From positions 905,001 to 969,000 of the forward strand of contig NZ_JBGNFV010000001.1 in NCBI RefSeq assembly GCF_041449215.1: 64,000 nt of DNA, written 5' to 3'. A model generated the notes under the pieces. That model saw only the letters and a list, made by a program, of their open reading frames with translations. It did not search any database and was not told where the DNA came from. Within the stretch, counting starts at the first letter, position 1. Every line of letters begins with the position of its first letter. The position numbers and the translations under genes are program-made. The DNA is from Roseivirga sp. BDSF3-8 (lineage in GTDB: Bacteria > Bacteroidota > Bacteroidia > Cytophagales > Cyclobacteriaceae). Positions 8,922 to 18,840 of this stretch are shown here, piece after piece.

Positions 8922-9887
8922 ATGATAGTAGTCACCGGAGCAGCAGGGTTTATTGGAAGTGTTTTGATAAGCCGCTTAAATAAGGAAAACTATAATCACA
9001 TAGTTGCAGTGGACAAGTTCGATCACCCTGAAAAGAACAAAAACCTAGCGGGCAATAGACTGCTAAAAAAGGTTGATCGTTCACAACTCGGACAATGGAT
9101 TGATGAAAACGGTGAGGAAATAGAATTCATTTTTCATATTGGTGCCCGCACTGATACTTCTGAGTTTAACAAATCCCTGCTATGGGAATTAAATACAGAT
9201 TTCACAAAAATGATATGGGAAAAATGTATAGCATTCCAAATCCCGCTGGTCTATGCATCCTCAGCCGCCACATACGGTGTTGGCGAATATGGCTACAAAG
9301 ACGATGAATCCACTATTAAAAAATTGAAACCATTAAACCCTTATGGTGAATCTAAGCATGAATTCGACCTTTGGGCCCTTGATCAAAAAGAAAAGCCATT
9401 CTTTTGGGCCGGCTTAAAATTCTTTAATGTATACGGGCCAAATGAATATCATAAAGGTCGCATGGCTTCAGTTGTATATCATGCTTATAATCAAATAAAA
9501 GAAACGGGGAAAATGCGCCTGTTTCGCTCTCACAACCCTCAATACAATGATGGAGAACAGATGAGAGATTTCATCTATGTTATGGATCTTGTGGACGTAT
9601 TAGTGTTTCTGATGAAGCATCGAAAAAATTCAGGCATTTTCAATCTTGGAACCGGAACAGCACGTACGTTTTTGGATTTGGTTACAGCAGTATTTGAAGC
9701 TCAAACCCTGCCCCCCTCAATAGAGTTCATTGATACGCCTAAAGATATCCGAGATACGTATCAATACTATACAGAAGCAGATATGAGCAAATTACGATCT
9801 ATAGGATACTCAAAGCCTTTCACGAGTCTGGAGTCCGGCGTGAAAGATTACGTAACAAATTACCTTTTAAAACAAAAAACCGTATAG
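8922..9887 (+). CDS. hldD: ADP-L-glycero-D-manno-heptose-6-epimerase
   Basis: NAD(P)-dependent epimerase that makes the heptose donor for the lipopolysaccharide inner core. It is a 321-residue extended SDR with Rossmann loop GAAGFIGS (6-13), catalytic Tyr141-x3-Lys145 (NPYGESKHEFD) and the HldD-typical FFNVYGPNEYHKGRMAS-like segment near residue 167-183. It stands alone and divergent from queD. Its TAG stop lies inside the stem of its own terminator. Confidence 0.92.
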   Translation: MIVVTGAAGFIGSVLISRLNKENYNHIVAVDKFDHPEKNKNLAGNRLLKKVDRSQLGQWIDENGEEIEFIFHIGARTDTSEFNKSLLWELNTDFTKMIWEKCIAFQIPLVYASSAATYGVGEYGYKDDESTIKKLKPLNPYGESKHEFDLWALDQKEKPFFWAGLKFFNVYGPNEYHKGRMASVVYHAYNQIKETGKMRLFRSHNPQYNDGEQMRDFIYVMDLVDVLVFLMKHRKNSGIFNLGTGTARTFLDLVTAVFEAQTLPPSIEFIDTPKDIRDTYQYYTEADMSKLRSIGYSKPFTSLESGVKDYVTNYLLKQKTV

Positions 9888-9904
9888 TTAATGCCTATAC
9901 GGTT
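9877..9904 (+). terminator. terminator overlapping the hldD stop codon
   Basis: ACCGTATAG...CTATACGGT arms. The TAG of the first arm contains the hldD stop codon. A short T-rich stretch follows. A second small inverted repeat (ACTAGT) lies just after at 9911-9928. Confidence 0.55.
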
Positions 9905-9928
9905 ATATCCACTAGTTTTACTAACTAG

Positions 9929-10651
9929 TCAGAGGCTGTTGTTATAGTATCCTATAATCTTAGCCAGGTCAACAGGTTCTTTTAAATCAAGACCATTAAC
10001 CTTTGCATATTTCTTAATCTCATTTCTTTTCTCTCCGAAAACCTCCAGGTTCCGGTTCTTATTACTTTTTATTTCGACCATTTCTTCCCCATTGTAGAAG
10101 AAGTAATCCATTTTTTTAAGGATTTCATTGTCACGACGTCCCATATCAGCTCCTTCCATGTAGTTAGCCTTTTTCAAGTAGGTATAGTTTACCCTGACTA
10201 TGGACATAGGATTTCCATTAAAATAAATCTCATAGAAACCTTCAGTGGGCTCTTTATCCGTTAATTCACTAACGTTAACGAACTTTCTAGAGAGACCGGT
10301 AGATTCATCACCAAAAACGAAATTTTTAACCTTATTACCTTCAAGAAAGAAATTCTCATCGGTCTTCTTAATCTTCACGTAGATTAGATTGGAGTTAAGG
10401 TTATATTTCAATTGCACGCCTTCGATGACCTTCCCAACATACAGTTCTAAGGAACCAACCTCAGACCACTCATCATCCAAAAAATATGATCCTTTTGTAT
10501 CGGGGGGAGGAAGTGATTTACCCATGAGGATGCTACCCGTAGGAACACTTAAAAACTCTAATCGATCCGTCATGTAATCATTCTCCTGGGCAAAAAGGCC
10601 AACAGAAGATACAAGCAAGAGACATAGTGTAGTTAGTGAAAATATCTTCAT
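9929..10651 (-). CDS. secreted protein of unknown function
   Basis: A 240-residue protein with a clear signal peptide (hydrophobic LTTLCLLLVSSVGLFA, cleavage expected near residue 21). No lipobox and no membrane segment follow. The mature part is charged, with a Lys-rich C-terminal third (NKNRNLEVFGEKRNEIKKYA) and several Gly-Lys and Asp-rich turns suggesting a beta-rich fold. I do not recognise the family. It stands alone with a bidirectional terminator upstream, and is convergent with hldD. Confidence 0.75.
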   Translation of the reverse strand: MKIFSLTTLCLLLVSSVGLFAQENDYMTDRLEFLSVPTGSILMGKSLPPPDTKGSYFLDDEWSEVGSLELYVGKVIEGVQLKYNLNSNLIYVKIKKTDENFFLEGNKVKNFVFGDESTGLSRKFVNVSELTDKEPTEGFYEIYFNGNPMSIVRVNYTYLKKANYMEGADMGRRDNEILKKMDYFFYNGEEMVEIKSNKNRNLEVFGEKRNEIKKYAKVNGLDLKEPVDLAKIIGYYNNSL

Positions 10652-10699
10652 AAAACTTATTCATTTTATTTAGGACACCAAAAATAAGCTTTTCCCTAA

Positions 10700-10732
10700 A
10701 AAAAAAGAGGTCTTAGATAAGACCTCTTTTTA
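10700..10732. terminator. terminator hairpin after the SusC/D operon
   Basis: AAAAGAGGTCTTA-gat-AAGACCTCTTTT, a near-perfect hairpin with A and T runs on either side. It works best for the minus-strand SusC/D unit ending at 10754. Confidence 0.7.
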
Positions 10733-10753
10733 CATAATGTATTACGTACAGGA

Positions 10754-11680
10754 TTAGTTTCCTGTGTATGTCAAAACATATCCCTGACCAGCGTTGGTCC
10801 AAGGACCCTGGCCATAACCAGGATCAGAAATCTGAGGGAAGGTGATCGTGTTGTTAACAGGATCAAAAGTACCTTCACCGCTCCAGATCACACCGAATTC
10901 ACCGGGTTGATCCAACGTCACCGTATTACAAACATCAGTGAAGCCACCACTAATAGGCAGACCTTCAAAGGTGCTGTAGAAAGGAGTCTGGTAGTCCAGA
11001 TTTAAATTAGGGGAATCAAATGTAGTACCTGAACCTTGCGTGATAGATACTGTATACACTCTAGGATCAGCTATGTTCTGATTTCTATAAGCTGTTACAG
11101 TATAATTACCTGCAGGAATCTCGGTAGGACAGAAAACACCTACGCTGAATGAACAAGTACCATTATAAGCAGACTCGTTGCATATATCAGCAGACCACTG
11201 ATCTATACGCTTACCTGATTCAGTGATATAAGTGTAATCAACAAGGAAGCTTTCACCCACATCCAAGGTGTCACGATCGACTCCAAAAAGAGACTCAATT
11301 TCAGCGGTTCCAAAAGAAACATTTGAAGGAACGCTCTGTATAGTTGTGTAAAGCCTTCTTTCAGAGAATTCAACTACGCTATCTTCGCCATTTTGGTCTT
11401 CAGTTATATAAAAGCCATTGTAGGTTAAGTATATTTCAACCTCGTCAATGTTTACATAACCATCAGAATAAGCGTCAACTGTGAACTCAACGTCAGTGTT
11501 GTCGAAATCATTTGGGTTAATAAGGCCCAAGTTGCCTTCAACAATACTTACTCTTGGGATGATTCCCTCTTCAACAGTGTCTAACTCTGGAACAGGAAAC
11601 TCATCTTCATTTTGACATGCTGTGAAGGTTGTAAAACCCGCAGCAAGCATAAAGAAAAGATATTTATTTATTCTATTCAT
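10754..11680 (-). CDS. surface lipoprotein of a SusC/SusD locus
   Basis: A 308-residue lipoprotein: short signal peptide, then lipobox TFTAC with Cys22, followed by an acidic linker (QNEDE) typical of surface-exposed Bacteroidota lipoproteins. The rest is rich in Tyr, Thr, Asp and Gly, as in beta-sandwich binding proteins. It is third in the order SusC-SusD-lipoprotein, 11 nt after the SusD-like gene, so it is likely an auxiliary substrate-binding subunit of that uptake system. The substrate is unknown and no glycoside hydrolase or peptidase is in the operon. Confidence 0.75.
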   Translation of the reverse strand: MNRINKYLFFMLAAGFTTFTACQNEDEFPVPELDTVEEGIIPRVSIVEGNLGLINPNDFDNTDVEFTVDAYSDGYVNIDEVEIYLTYNGFYITEDQNGEDSVVEFSERRLYTTIQSVPSNVSFGTAEIESLFGVDRDTLDVGESFLVDYTYITESGKRIDQWSADICNESAYNGTCSFSVGVFCPTEIPAGNYTVTAYRNQNIADPRVYTVSITQGSGTTFDSPNLNLDYQTPFYSTFEGLPISGGFTDVCNTVTLDQPGEFGVIWSGEGTFDPVNNTITFPQISDPGYGQGPWTNAGQGYVLTYTGN

Positions 11681-11691
11681 CAGTTCAAGCT

Positions 11692-13305
11692 TTAGTTAAT
11701 GTCCCAGAATACAGGAGTAGTTACTAATTCAGTTGGTGCATTGCTATTACCCTGAATTTCTGCAACTGACATCGGTAACCTCAAAACAAACTCATCATCA
11801 GCTAAGAAAGGAGAGATTGAAGGAGGAAGAGCTGAGGGATAACCTGTACGACGGTAGTTATTATAAGCCTCAAAGCCATTACCAAACAAAGCTTTATGAG
11901 CTTCTGTCATAACAACATCAAGTTTACCGCTCGCAGAAGCATTGTCGTAACGATCTAAAACGTCCGCTACATAAGCCTCTATACCATCATTAACAACATC
12001 AGCATCATAGTTATTGGCAGCAGCTTCATCAACGCTAACACTATAGTCAACAACTTTGCTCATTGATGCTCTGATTCCTTCCTCCAACTGCACACGAGGA
12101 TCCTCTGATACACCTAAAGTAAGAGCAGCTTCAGCAAGGATAAAGTGATGCATGAAGTTAGTAAGTAAAGGAAGAATACCGGCACCTTGACCACCATCTC
12201 CTACTTCAGCTTCATCACCCTGACCAGCATCATATTTACCACCTACAGGGTATACACCGAATACAGCACGGATGGCATCATCTGGCGGAAGGCCGCTAGG
12301 ATCACCGTGATCTCTACCTGTGTATCCGTTGCCCTGGTATCCATAAGGACAGTCTACTGTCTCACAAGGAAGGTTGTCACCTTCAGGATCAGAAAGGTCC
12401 TGACGATAGATGTAGTAAGGCAGACGAGGATCATTATTAGTGATCAGTGCATTCATGAAATAGTTGTTCATGTAATACGTCTTACCTGAAGCATACGAGT
12501 TTACATAAAGAGGGTGACGGTTCAGTGGCGCCTGGTTAGTACCATAGTTAAACTGAAAGTCATCATCGTTTGATGCAATGAAAGAAGAGTCCGCATCCAG
12601 AAGGGCTGTAATGCCTGTACGTGCACGAGTCTCGTCATAAAGCCTGATTTGGTTATACAGCTTCAACAAAAGCGTATTAGCAAATTGCGTGTACTGTGCT
12701 ACATAAGCTTCAGCATCACCACCGTACATCATGTCAGCAGAAGGAACGATACCGCTCTCATCTCTGGCAAAATCAGCAAGACCCTCATCAATCAGGGCGA
12801 AAACAGAGTCATAAACCGCTTCACCGCTCTGAAACTGAGGCTGCTGGTTAGCAAGGCCCTGGAAGGCTTCAGAATAAGGAGCTGCACCCCACATATCTAT
12901 AATTAAAGAATAGATATAAGCTTTGTGCAGTTTACCAACACCTGAGTAAAGGTAAAGTGAGTCTTGCTCTGAAGTAGGGATGAATACTTCTAAATCCTGC
13001 AGAGAGCCAGCAAATAGCTCTTCCCAGCTTTCGCTGTAAGAGGCTGTACTCTGCTCATAACGGCTAAAAGCTAAGCCATAGAAATGCTGGATATAAATAG
13101 AAGTACCCTCATTAATCTGGTCATTCAGACCCCAGGCCATTGCACCTTGAATTGCAGGGAGCAACAGATCCAGTTGAGCCTCAGAAGGCTGAATAGGGTC
13201 TTCATTTATGTTAAGCCATTCTTCTCCGCACGAGGCCATAAAGAGCATCGTAACAGCGAGAAACGCAGCTTTTACTTTTATATATGATTTTCTCATTATT
13301 TCCAT
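11692..13305 (-). CDS. SusD/RagB-like outer-membrane lipoprotein
   Basis: Binding partner that closes over the SusC-type transporter and captures nutrient. It has 537 residues with a signal peptide and lipobox FMASC (Cys26 from the first Met; a start three codons later at 13296 is equally possible). The N-terminal helices begin LNINEDPIQPSEAQ, close to the SusD-like_2 subgroup often paired with peptide or unknown-substrate SusC proteins. The start is 9 nt after the SusC stop, which fits strict co-expression. Confidence 0.9.
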   Translation of the reverse strand: MEIMRKSYIKVKAAFLAVTMLFMASCGEEWLNINEDPIQPSEAQLDLLLPAIQGAMAWGLNDQINEGTSIYIQHFYGLAFSRYEQSTASYSESWEELFAGSLQDLEVFIPTSEQDSLYLYSGVGKLHKAYIYSLIIDMWGAAPYSEAFQGLANQQPQFQSGEAVYDSVFALIDEGLADFARDESGIVPSADMMYGGDAEAYVAQYTQFANTLLLKLYNQIRLYDETRARTGITALLDADSSFIASNDDDFQFNYGTNQAPLNRHPLYVNSYASGKTYYMNNYFMNALITNNDPRLPYYIYRQDLSDPEGDNLPCETVDCPYGYQGNGYTGRDHGDPSGLPPDDAIRAVFGVYPVGGKYDAGQGDEAEVGDGGQGAGILPLLTNFMHHFILAEAALTLGVSEDPRVQLEEGIRASMSKVVDYSVSVDEAAANNYDADVVNDGIEAYVADVLDRYDNASASGKLDVVMTEAHKALFGNGFEAYNNYRRTGYPSALPPSISPFLADDEFVLRLPMSVAEIQGNSNAPTELVTTPVFWDIN

Positions 13306-13314
13306 CGTTTTAGA

Positions 13315-16300
13315 TTAGAAACTAACACTGATGTTCACACCGTAACGTCTCGTAGTTGGTGCGTTAAGGAACTCAAGTCCTTGTCCGTTACCACTACCCA
13401 GAGCACTAACTTCAGGGTCAAGACCAATCTCTTCAGGAATATTAGGTGTGAAGAAGAAAAGGTTTCTTCCAGAGAGTGTGATTGAAGCTCTTCCGAATGG
13501 AGTGCTTTCAAGAACAGACTTAGGAAGTGAATAACCAAGTGTAACTTCTCTTAAACGAATAACTGTAGCATCATAAGTTAAGAGGTCATCGAACCAAGTC
13601 AGACCATCAATGAAGTACATTTCATTTACAGATACAGGGATGTTGTTTTCCTGTAGGTTACCATCTTCGTCAAGGATAGGCTCACCGCTTGAGTTAGAAA
13701 GATATCCAGGAATAATACGGGCAACATCTCTTCTGTCGTCGTTATAAGAAAGCACACCTCTGGAGATTGTCTGGTTAGCAGTGAATGAATAAAGATCACC
13801 ACCTTGTCTCCAGTCAAACAGAGCTGTCAGCGTAACTCCTTTATAGCTCAGTGTATTAGTGATACCGAGTGTGAAGTCAGGGTTAGGGTCACCTATGATC
13901 TGAAGGTCAGGATCTTCAATCAACAAGCCAGTGTTCTGGTTGATGAGGAAGTTACCATCTTCCGCTCTAAGCGCGGCAGAACCAAGAATCTGACCATAAG
14001 GAAGGCCTTCTCTGTGTACAATACCCAGGTTAGAATAACCACCAACAACGATTTGGTTAGTGTCTTCTCCAAGGTCGATAACTTCTGTATCGATATGAGT
14101 GAATGCAGCATAGACATTCCATGTGAATCCACTCGCTGTAGATACTGGCGTTACATCAAGTCCAACTTCGAAACCTTTGTTTTCTACCTCACCCACGTTG
14201 ATGATTGCACCAAGTGAACCAGTGGTAGGAGCCAGGTTTGTATTTACGATCTGGTCAGTAGACGATCTGTGGAAGTACGTCGCGTCAAGACCAATACGGT
14301 TCTGGAAGAATTTCAGGTCAGCACCAACCTCGAATTCTGTAGTGAACTCAGGCTTAAGGTTAGGGTTACCTTCCGTGTTACTGATCGATTGGTTATTATA
14401 GGTAGTAGCTCCAACAGTGAAAGGGAAGCCCATTTCTGTTCCACCAACACCAGGATTGTAGTTAGTCTGAACAGTTGTAATAACCTGGTAAGGTCCGGCC
14501 TCATTACCTACGCGAGTGTAACCTGCGCGAAGTTTACCGTAAGAAAGCACATTGCTCTGGATGTCAAATGCATCTGTGAATACAACTGATCCACTTACAC
14601 CAGGGTAGAAGTAGCTTCTTTCCGTCTGAGGAAGTGTAGATGACCAGTCATTTCTAGCTACCACGTTAAGGAAGGCCCAATCTCTGTAGCCTAACGTTAC
14701 GTCAGCAAATACAGCGTGGTATCTTCTACGGTTGTAATCTTCACCAGAAGTCTGAATAACAGTATTATTCAGGTAATCGATACCAAATGCAATGAACTCA
14801 TTACCATTTACAAAATCGTTAGTAAATGTACGCTGGTTAGCGTTGTGTCCAACGTTTGCGCTAAAGCTGAAGTCCTCGTTAAGGTCTTTGTTAATAGCGA
14901 ATAACAGGATACCGTCCATTTCCTCGAAAGAGTAGTTGTCGATATACATTGAACCTAGCTCAGAACCGGTCTCGTATGAACCTCTACGCGTAACAGATTT
15001 TCTTTGATCTGTATAAGCGTTGAAACCAGCCTGGTATGAAACTGTCAACCAATCGGTCACGTCATATCCAAGAGTAACTTTACCAAAGTAACGGTCTACA
15101 TTAGAGGTGTAGAAGTTATTGTTGGCTACCCAGTAAGGGTTATCCTGATCTTGTCTGTAGTATACGTTTCCGCCTGTGATAGGATCCTGATAAGGAAGAG
15201 AAGCAAGATCGATACTTACAGGAGTAAGCATAAGTCTTCTGAATACAGAAGAACCACCCGCGATACCAGGAGCAACCAGAGGAGTCTTCTGCTCGGACTT
15301 CACATAGTTCAGTACAGCATTAGCAAAGAAACCATTACCAAGCTGTGCATTGGTACCTAGGTTAAAGCTTGTTCTGTCAAACTCAGAGTTAGGAATGATA
15401 CCTTCGTTATCAGCTCTTGAGATTGTAGCTGAAATAGCAGCTTTTTCTCCACCAGAGCTAACTGTAATCGAGTTTTCGAAAAGTGAACCAGTCTGGAAGA
15501 AATCTTCTGCGTTGTTATGAGGCTCATAAGCAACCTGAGCACCCGCAAATTCGGGGAATACTGCCAAACCAGGATTAGCAGAGTAAGGATGCGCTACTGA
15601 ATCAATATCACTGAACGGTGCACCCCAGTTACCTACGAAACCACGGTTGAAGCTATTAGCACCACCCTGTCCATACTTTTCAGTATAATCAGGAAGTTTT
15701 GCCACCTCTTCAACGTTATAAGAAGAACTCAAGGTGATCTCAAGACCAGTCTTAACACCGCTTTTTGCACCTTTAGTAGTAATAACCACAACACCGTTGG
15801 CTGCACGAGAACCGTACAGGGCAGCAGCAGCAGCACCTTTCAGTACAGTTACTGACTCAATGTTGTTAGGATCAAGGTCAATGGCACGGTTAGAGAACTG
15901 GTTACCACCAGCAAATGTGGTAGATGCGTTAACGTCATTGTTGAAAGGTACACCATCCACCACGAATAGGGGCTGGTTGTTACCAGTCAGTGAGCTATTA
16001 CCACGAATAGTAATGTTAGTAGACTGACCTACCACACCACCTGAACCGGTAATGTTAACACCAGGTACTTTACCTGAAATAGAACGAAGCACGTCAGCCT
16101 CAGCTTTCTGTGCAATTTTCTCGCTACCTACTTCAGTTACGGCATAACCAAGAGCTTTCTGCTCTCTTTCAATACCGATAGCTGTTACTACAACTTCAGA
16201 AAGCTGAGTAACGTCTTCCCGCATCGCTACATCAATAACGCTGCGATTACCGATCTGGACTTCCTGAGTCTGCAGACCGATATACATGAATTGAAGGGTA

Positions 16301-16509
16301 GTTGCCCCTTCGGGAACGGCAAGCTTATAGTTACCGTCAATTTCAGTTACTGTTCCTACGGATTGATTACCTTTCACAATAACGGTCACACCTGGGATGG
16401 CTTCACCCGTTTCTGCTGAGGTCACTTTTCCGGAAACAGTACGCTGAGCCCACGCCTCGCTTATGAGGGCAGACACCAGCACGAAGCTAATAAGTAGAAT
16501 CCTCTTCAT
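13315..16509 (-). CDS. SusC/RagA-family TonB-linked outer-membrane protein
   Basis: TonB-dependent nutrient importer of 1064 residues. A signal peptide (to about residue 21) is followed by a carboxypeptidase-regulatory-like domain (about 23-100, RTVSGKVTSAETGEAIPGV). A SusC-type linker SEVVVTAIGIEREQKALGYA comes next, then the plug (about 125-235, including IRGNSSLTG and PLFVVDGVPFNN). A beta-barrel ends in the aromatic YGVNISVSF. With the next two genes it forms a complete uptake locus. No ECF sigma/anti-sigma pair is adjacent, unlike many such loci. Confidence 0.95.
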   Translation of the reverse strand: MKRILLISFVLVSALISEAWAQRTVSGKVTSAETGEAIPGVTVIVKGNQSVGTVTEIDGNYKLAVPEGATTLQFMYIGLQTQEVQIGNRSVIDVAMREDVTQLSEVVVTAIGIEREQKALGYAVTEVGSEKIAQKAEADVLRSISGKVPGVNITGSGGVVGQSTNITIRGNSSLTGNNQPLFVVDGVPFNNDVNASTTFAGGNQFSNRAIDLDPNNIESVTVLKGAAAAALYGSRAANGVVVITTKGAKSGVKTGLEITLSSSYNVEEVAKLPDYTEKYGQGGANSFNRGFVGNWGAPFSDIDSVAHPYSANPGLAVFPEFAGAQVAYEPHNNAEDFFQTGSLFENSITVSSGGEKAAISATISRADNEGIIPNSEFDRTSFNLGTNAQLGNGFFANAVLNYVKSEQKTPLVAPGIAGGSSVFRRLMLTPVSIDLASLPYQDPITGGNVYYRQDQDNPYWVANNNFYTSNVDRYFGKVTLGYDVTDWLTVSYQAGFNAYTDQRKSVTRRGSYETGSELGSMYIDNYSFEEMDGILLFAINKDLNEDFSFSANVGHNANQRTFTNDFVNGNEFIAFGIDYLNNTVIQTSGEDYNRRRYHAVFADVTLGYRDWAFLNVVARNDWSSTLPQTERSYFYPGVSGSVVFTDAFDIQSNVLSYGKLRAGYTRVGNEAGPYQVITTVQTNYNPGVGGTEMGFPFTVGATTYNNQSISNTEGNPNLKPEFTTEFEVGADLKFFQNRIGLDATYFHRSSTDQIVNTNLAPTTGSLGAIINVGEVENKGFEVGLDVTPVSTASGFTWNVYAAFTHIDTEVIDLGEDTNQIVVGGYSNLGIVHREGLPYGQILGSAALRAEDGNFLINQNTGLLIEDPDLQIIGDPNPDFTLGITNTLSYKGVTLTALFDWRQGGDLYSFTANQTISRGVLSYNDDRRDVARIIPGYLSNSSGEPILDEDGNLQENNIPVSVNEMYFIDGLTWFDDLLTYDATVIRLREVTLGYSLPKSVLESTPFGRASITLSGRNLFFFTPNIPEEIGLDPEVSALGSGNGQGLEFLNAPTTRRYGVNISVSF

Positions 16510-16910
16510 ACTGCTTTTGTTTAAGTGATGAATTTAACCCAATTCTATTGTTTCCAAGATCAAACATAAAATAAATTATCGTCAAATAAAATCATTTCAA
16601 TTCTTTTTTAAAAGCACCTCTAAGCCATTATAAAACAAATTAAGCCGTTTTATTTAAAGACGATTATTTTATTCGGCCAGCAGGAAAATGACGCAGAAAT
16701 CATTCGTTTTTCACATAGTCGAAACAAAAATTATTTTGCCTTTTTTGGTAAAAAATCACATGAAAAAAGTGTCATTTTTACTAGCGGAGAAATCTAAAAA
16801 TTAGATAGAATTTACTTCAATCAGGTGGGTTAGAAATAGAAGCAACGTGCAATGTAAAGATTAAAATCTACAATTCATATCCCCCGAACCAGGGGAGGCC
16901 ACCAATAGCC
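16510..16910. other. 400-nt gene-free region before the SusC operon
   Basis: AT-rich leader region of the SusC/D operon, downstream of the PorE-like gene. No coding potential. Apart from the -7 box at 16561 I see no clear regulatory structure. Confidence 0.6.
16561..16568 (-). promoter_or_regulatory. candidate -7 box of the SusC/D operon
   Basis: TATGTTTG on the minus strand fits TAnnTTTG, about 52 nt upstream of the SusC start. The -33 element is weak, which could mean the promoter is regulated. Confidence 0.4.
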
Positions 16911-18836
16911 TTACCCCGCATGGATAATTCTGAATTCGATGCGCCGATTAAGCTTTCTATTTTCTTCTGTGTCATTTGGCGCGACCGGGGAACCAGACCC
17001 AAAGCCTTCGTAGGAGAGCCTTGTGGCAGTCACACCGTTTTCTAAAAGATAGGTGTATACACTTTTTGCCCTCCTGGAGGATAGGTCTTTATTATAGGCG
17101 CTACTGCCTGTATTATCCGTATGTCCTTCAATCCTTATTTTGATCTCAGGATTATTATCGAGAAACTGAATGACTTTATTCAACTCCACGATACTCTTTG
17201 TCACGAGTTTATCACTATCCACTTCAAAAAAGATATTGCTCAGGGTAGTTACAGCGTTTTCACGGATTGGATCGAGGTAGATGTCTTTGACAGCCCCTCC
17301 GGAATTTAGTGTAGAATCGGGGCTGAAGTAGCTGGTTTTGAAAAGGTAGCCTGGGCTATTTACATACAACGCATATTCCGTATTCGTATTAAGGACGGTA
17401 TAATACTCCCCGGTTATAGAATCCGACTGAAATACAGAGGCCCTTTCTTCTTTTTGGAGGTCAAAGAGCTCGATTGAAGCTTTTACGGGTTCGCCACTTT
17501 CCTTATCGAGAATCCTGCCGGTGAGGAAGTTACTCTTTATATCAGGTTTGATGGTAGATGGAACACGAAAGGTGAAAATACCACTGGCCGTAAGCCCGTT
17601 AGGCAAAACTTTATCCACACTATAATAAGCGTTGTCTCCGGAAGCAGAAATAAACAATGACGTCTGGTCTCCTACATTATTAAGGGGGTAGCCCAGGTTT
17701 TCCGGGACAGACCAGCCGTCTGAGGTTTTATCGCTCACATAAATATCAAAGCCTCCCATGCCTGGGTAGCCTTTACTGCTGAAATAAAGGCTTCTGCCAT
17801 TCACATGAATAAAAGGGGACACCTCATCTTTATTGGTATTGACACCGTCACCTAAATTTTTAGCTCCCTGCCATTCACCTTTATCGTTTTGCCAAGCTAC
17901 ATATATGTCTCTGCCTCCGAATCCATCTGGGCGTTCGCTAATAAAGTATAATGTGCGCCCGTCAGCTGACAAAGATGGCTGTGACTCCCAGCCGGATGTG
18001 TTGATGGCGGGCCCAAGGTTCTCGGGAACACTCCATTCATTTCCCCGCTTCCTAGTTATATAAAGGTCACAACTACCATATCCTTTCGGGTCCATGCAGG
18101 TGGTAAAAATGAGGGTACGACCATCAGCAGATATAGTACAGGTACCTTCGTTCATCTCAGTATTTATATTGGTACTCAGCAATCCTGATTTTTGCCATTG
18201 CCCATTTTCCTTTCTACTGATATAAAGATCTTCATCATGCATATCCATAAAGCCCTGCCTTGCTGTATATATCAGCGTATTTTCATCTACGGTAAGGACC
18301 GGAAAATACTGAAGAGGATAGGCATTAACGGTGGTAGGGAGGGGGACTGGCTCTATGGGCAGGGGGTTTTTAGCTGCCTCTATGGCGAAGGTTAGATTTT
18401 CTTTGAGGGCAGAGGCGTCCTTTAATGACTGGCCTGTTGGTGTGAAAGAAAGATACTTATCTACATTTTCAAGGCCTTGCTGATACTTGCCTGCCTGCAT
18501 TTGCATTTTAGCAACTACCAGGTAAAGGGGCTTCAACTGCGGCATGCCGGGATCGTTTGACAGGGCCAACTCATTATAATAAAGTTCACGCTCAGTATTC
18601 CGGTAGAGGTTGAAGATACTGGCGAGGCTTAAATAAGCTTCGACAAACGCCGGATCTTTCTGAGTGGCCTGGTTGAGAAGGGAGATTGCCTGATCGAAGT
18701 TTCTAAGCTGAGCGGCTTTAAGTCCTTCTTTGTAGAGCTTTTCAGCCTTTCTTGAATCTGTATGAAGCTCCTGTCCATAGGATAACTGCCCGAAAAACAC
18801 ACATAGAGTAAGGAGTAGTACGGACGTTAGCCTCAT
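16911..18836 (-). CDS. TPR / PD40 propeller / CRD / OmpA-domain protein (PorE-like)
   Basis: A 641-residue envelope protein. A signal peptide (to about 21) is followed by TPR repeats (about 30-130), PD40/WD40-like propeller blades (about 180-410, repeated SADGRTL and LYFISERPDG-type motifs), a carboxypeptidase-regulatory-like domain (about 435-510) and an OmpA peptidoglycan-binding domain (about 535-641, IEGHTDNTG). This order is that of PorE of the type IX secretion system, which ties the machinery to peptidoglycan. Many paralogues share it, so the T9SS role is an inference. It is last in the lepA-folD-queE operon, 4 nt after queE. Confidence 0.8.
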   Translation of the reverse strand: MRLTSVLLLTLCVFFGQLSYGQELHTDSRKAEKLYKEGLKAAQLRNFDQAISLLNQATQKDPAFVEAYLSLASIFNLYRNTERELYYNELALSNDPGMPQLKPLYLVVAKMQMQAGKYQQGLENVDKYLSFTPTGQSLKDASALKENLTFAIEAAKNPLPIEPVPLPTTVNAYPLQYFPVLTVDENTLIYTARQGFMDMHDEDLYISRKENGQWQKSGLLSTNINTEMNEGTCTISADGRTLIFTTCMDPKGYGSCDLYITRKRGNEWSVPENLGPAINTSGWESQPSLSADGRTLYFISERPDGFGGRDIYVAWQNDKGEWQGAKNLGDGVNTNKDEVSPFIHVNGRSLYFSSKGYPGMGGFDIYVSDKTSDGWSVPENLGYPLNNVGDQTSLFISASGDNAYYSVDKVLPNGLTASGIFTFRVPSTIKPDIKSNFLTGRILDKESGEPVKASIELFDLQKEERASVFQSDSITGEYYTVLNTNTEYALYVNSPGYLFKTSYFSPDSTLNSGGAVKDIYLDPIRENAVTTLSNIFFEVDSDKLVTKSIVELNKVIQFLDNNPEIKIRIEGHTDNTGSSAYNKDLSSRRAKSVYTYLLENGVTATRLSYEGFGSGSPVAPNDTEENRKLNRRIEFRIIHAG

Positions 18837-18840
18837 AGAA

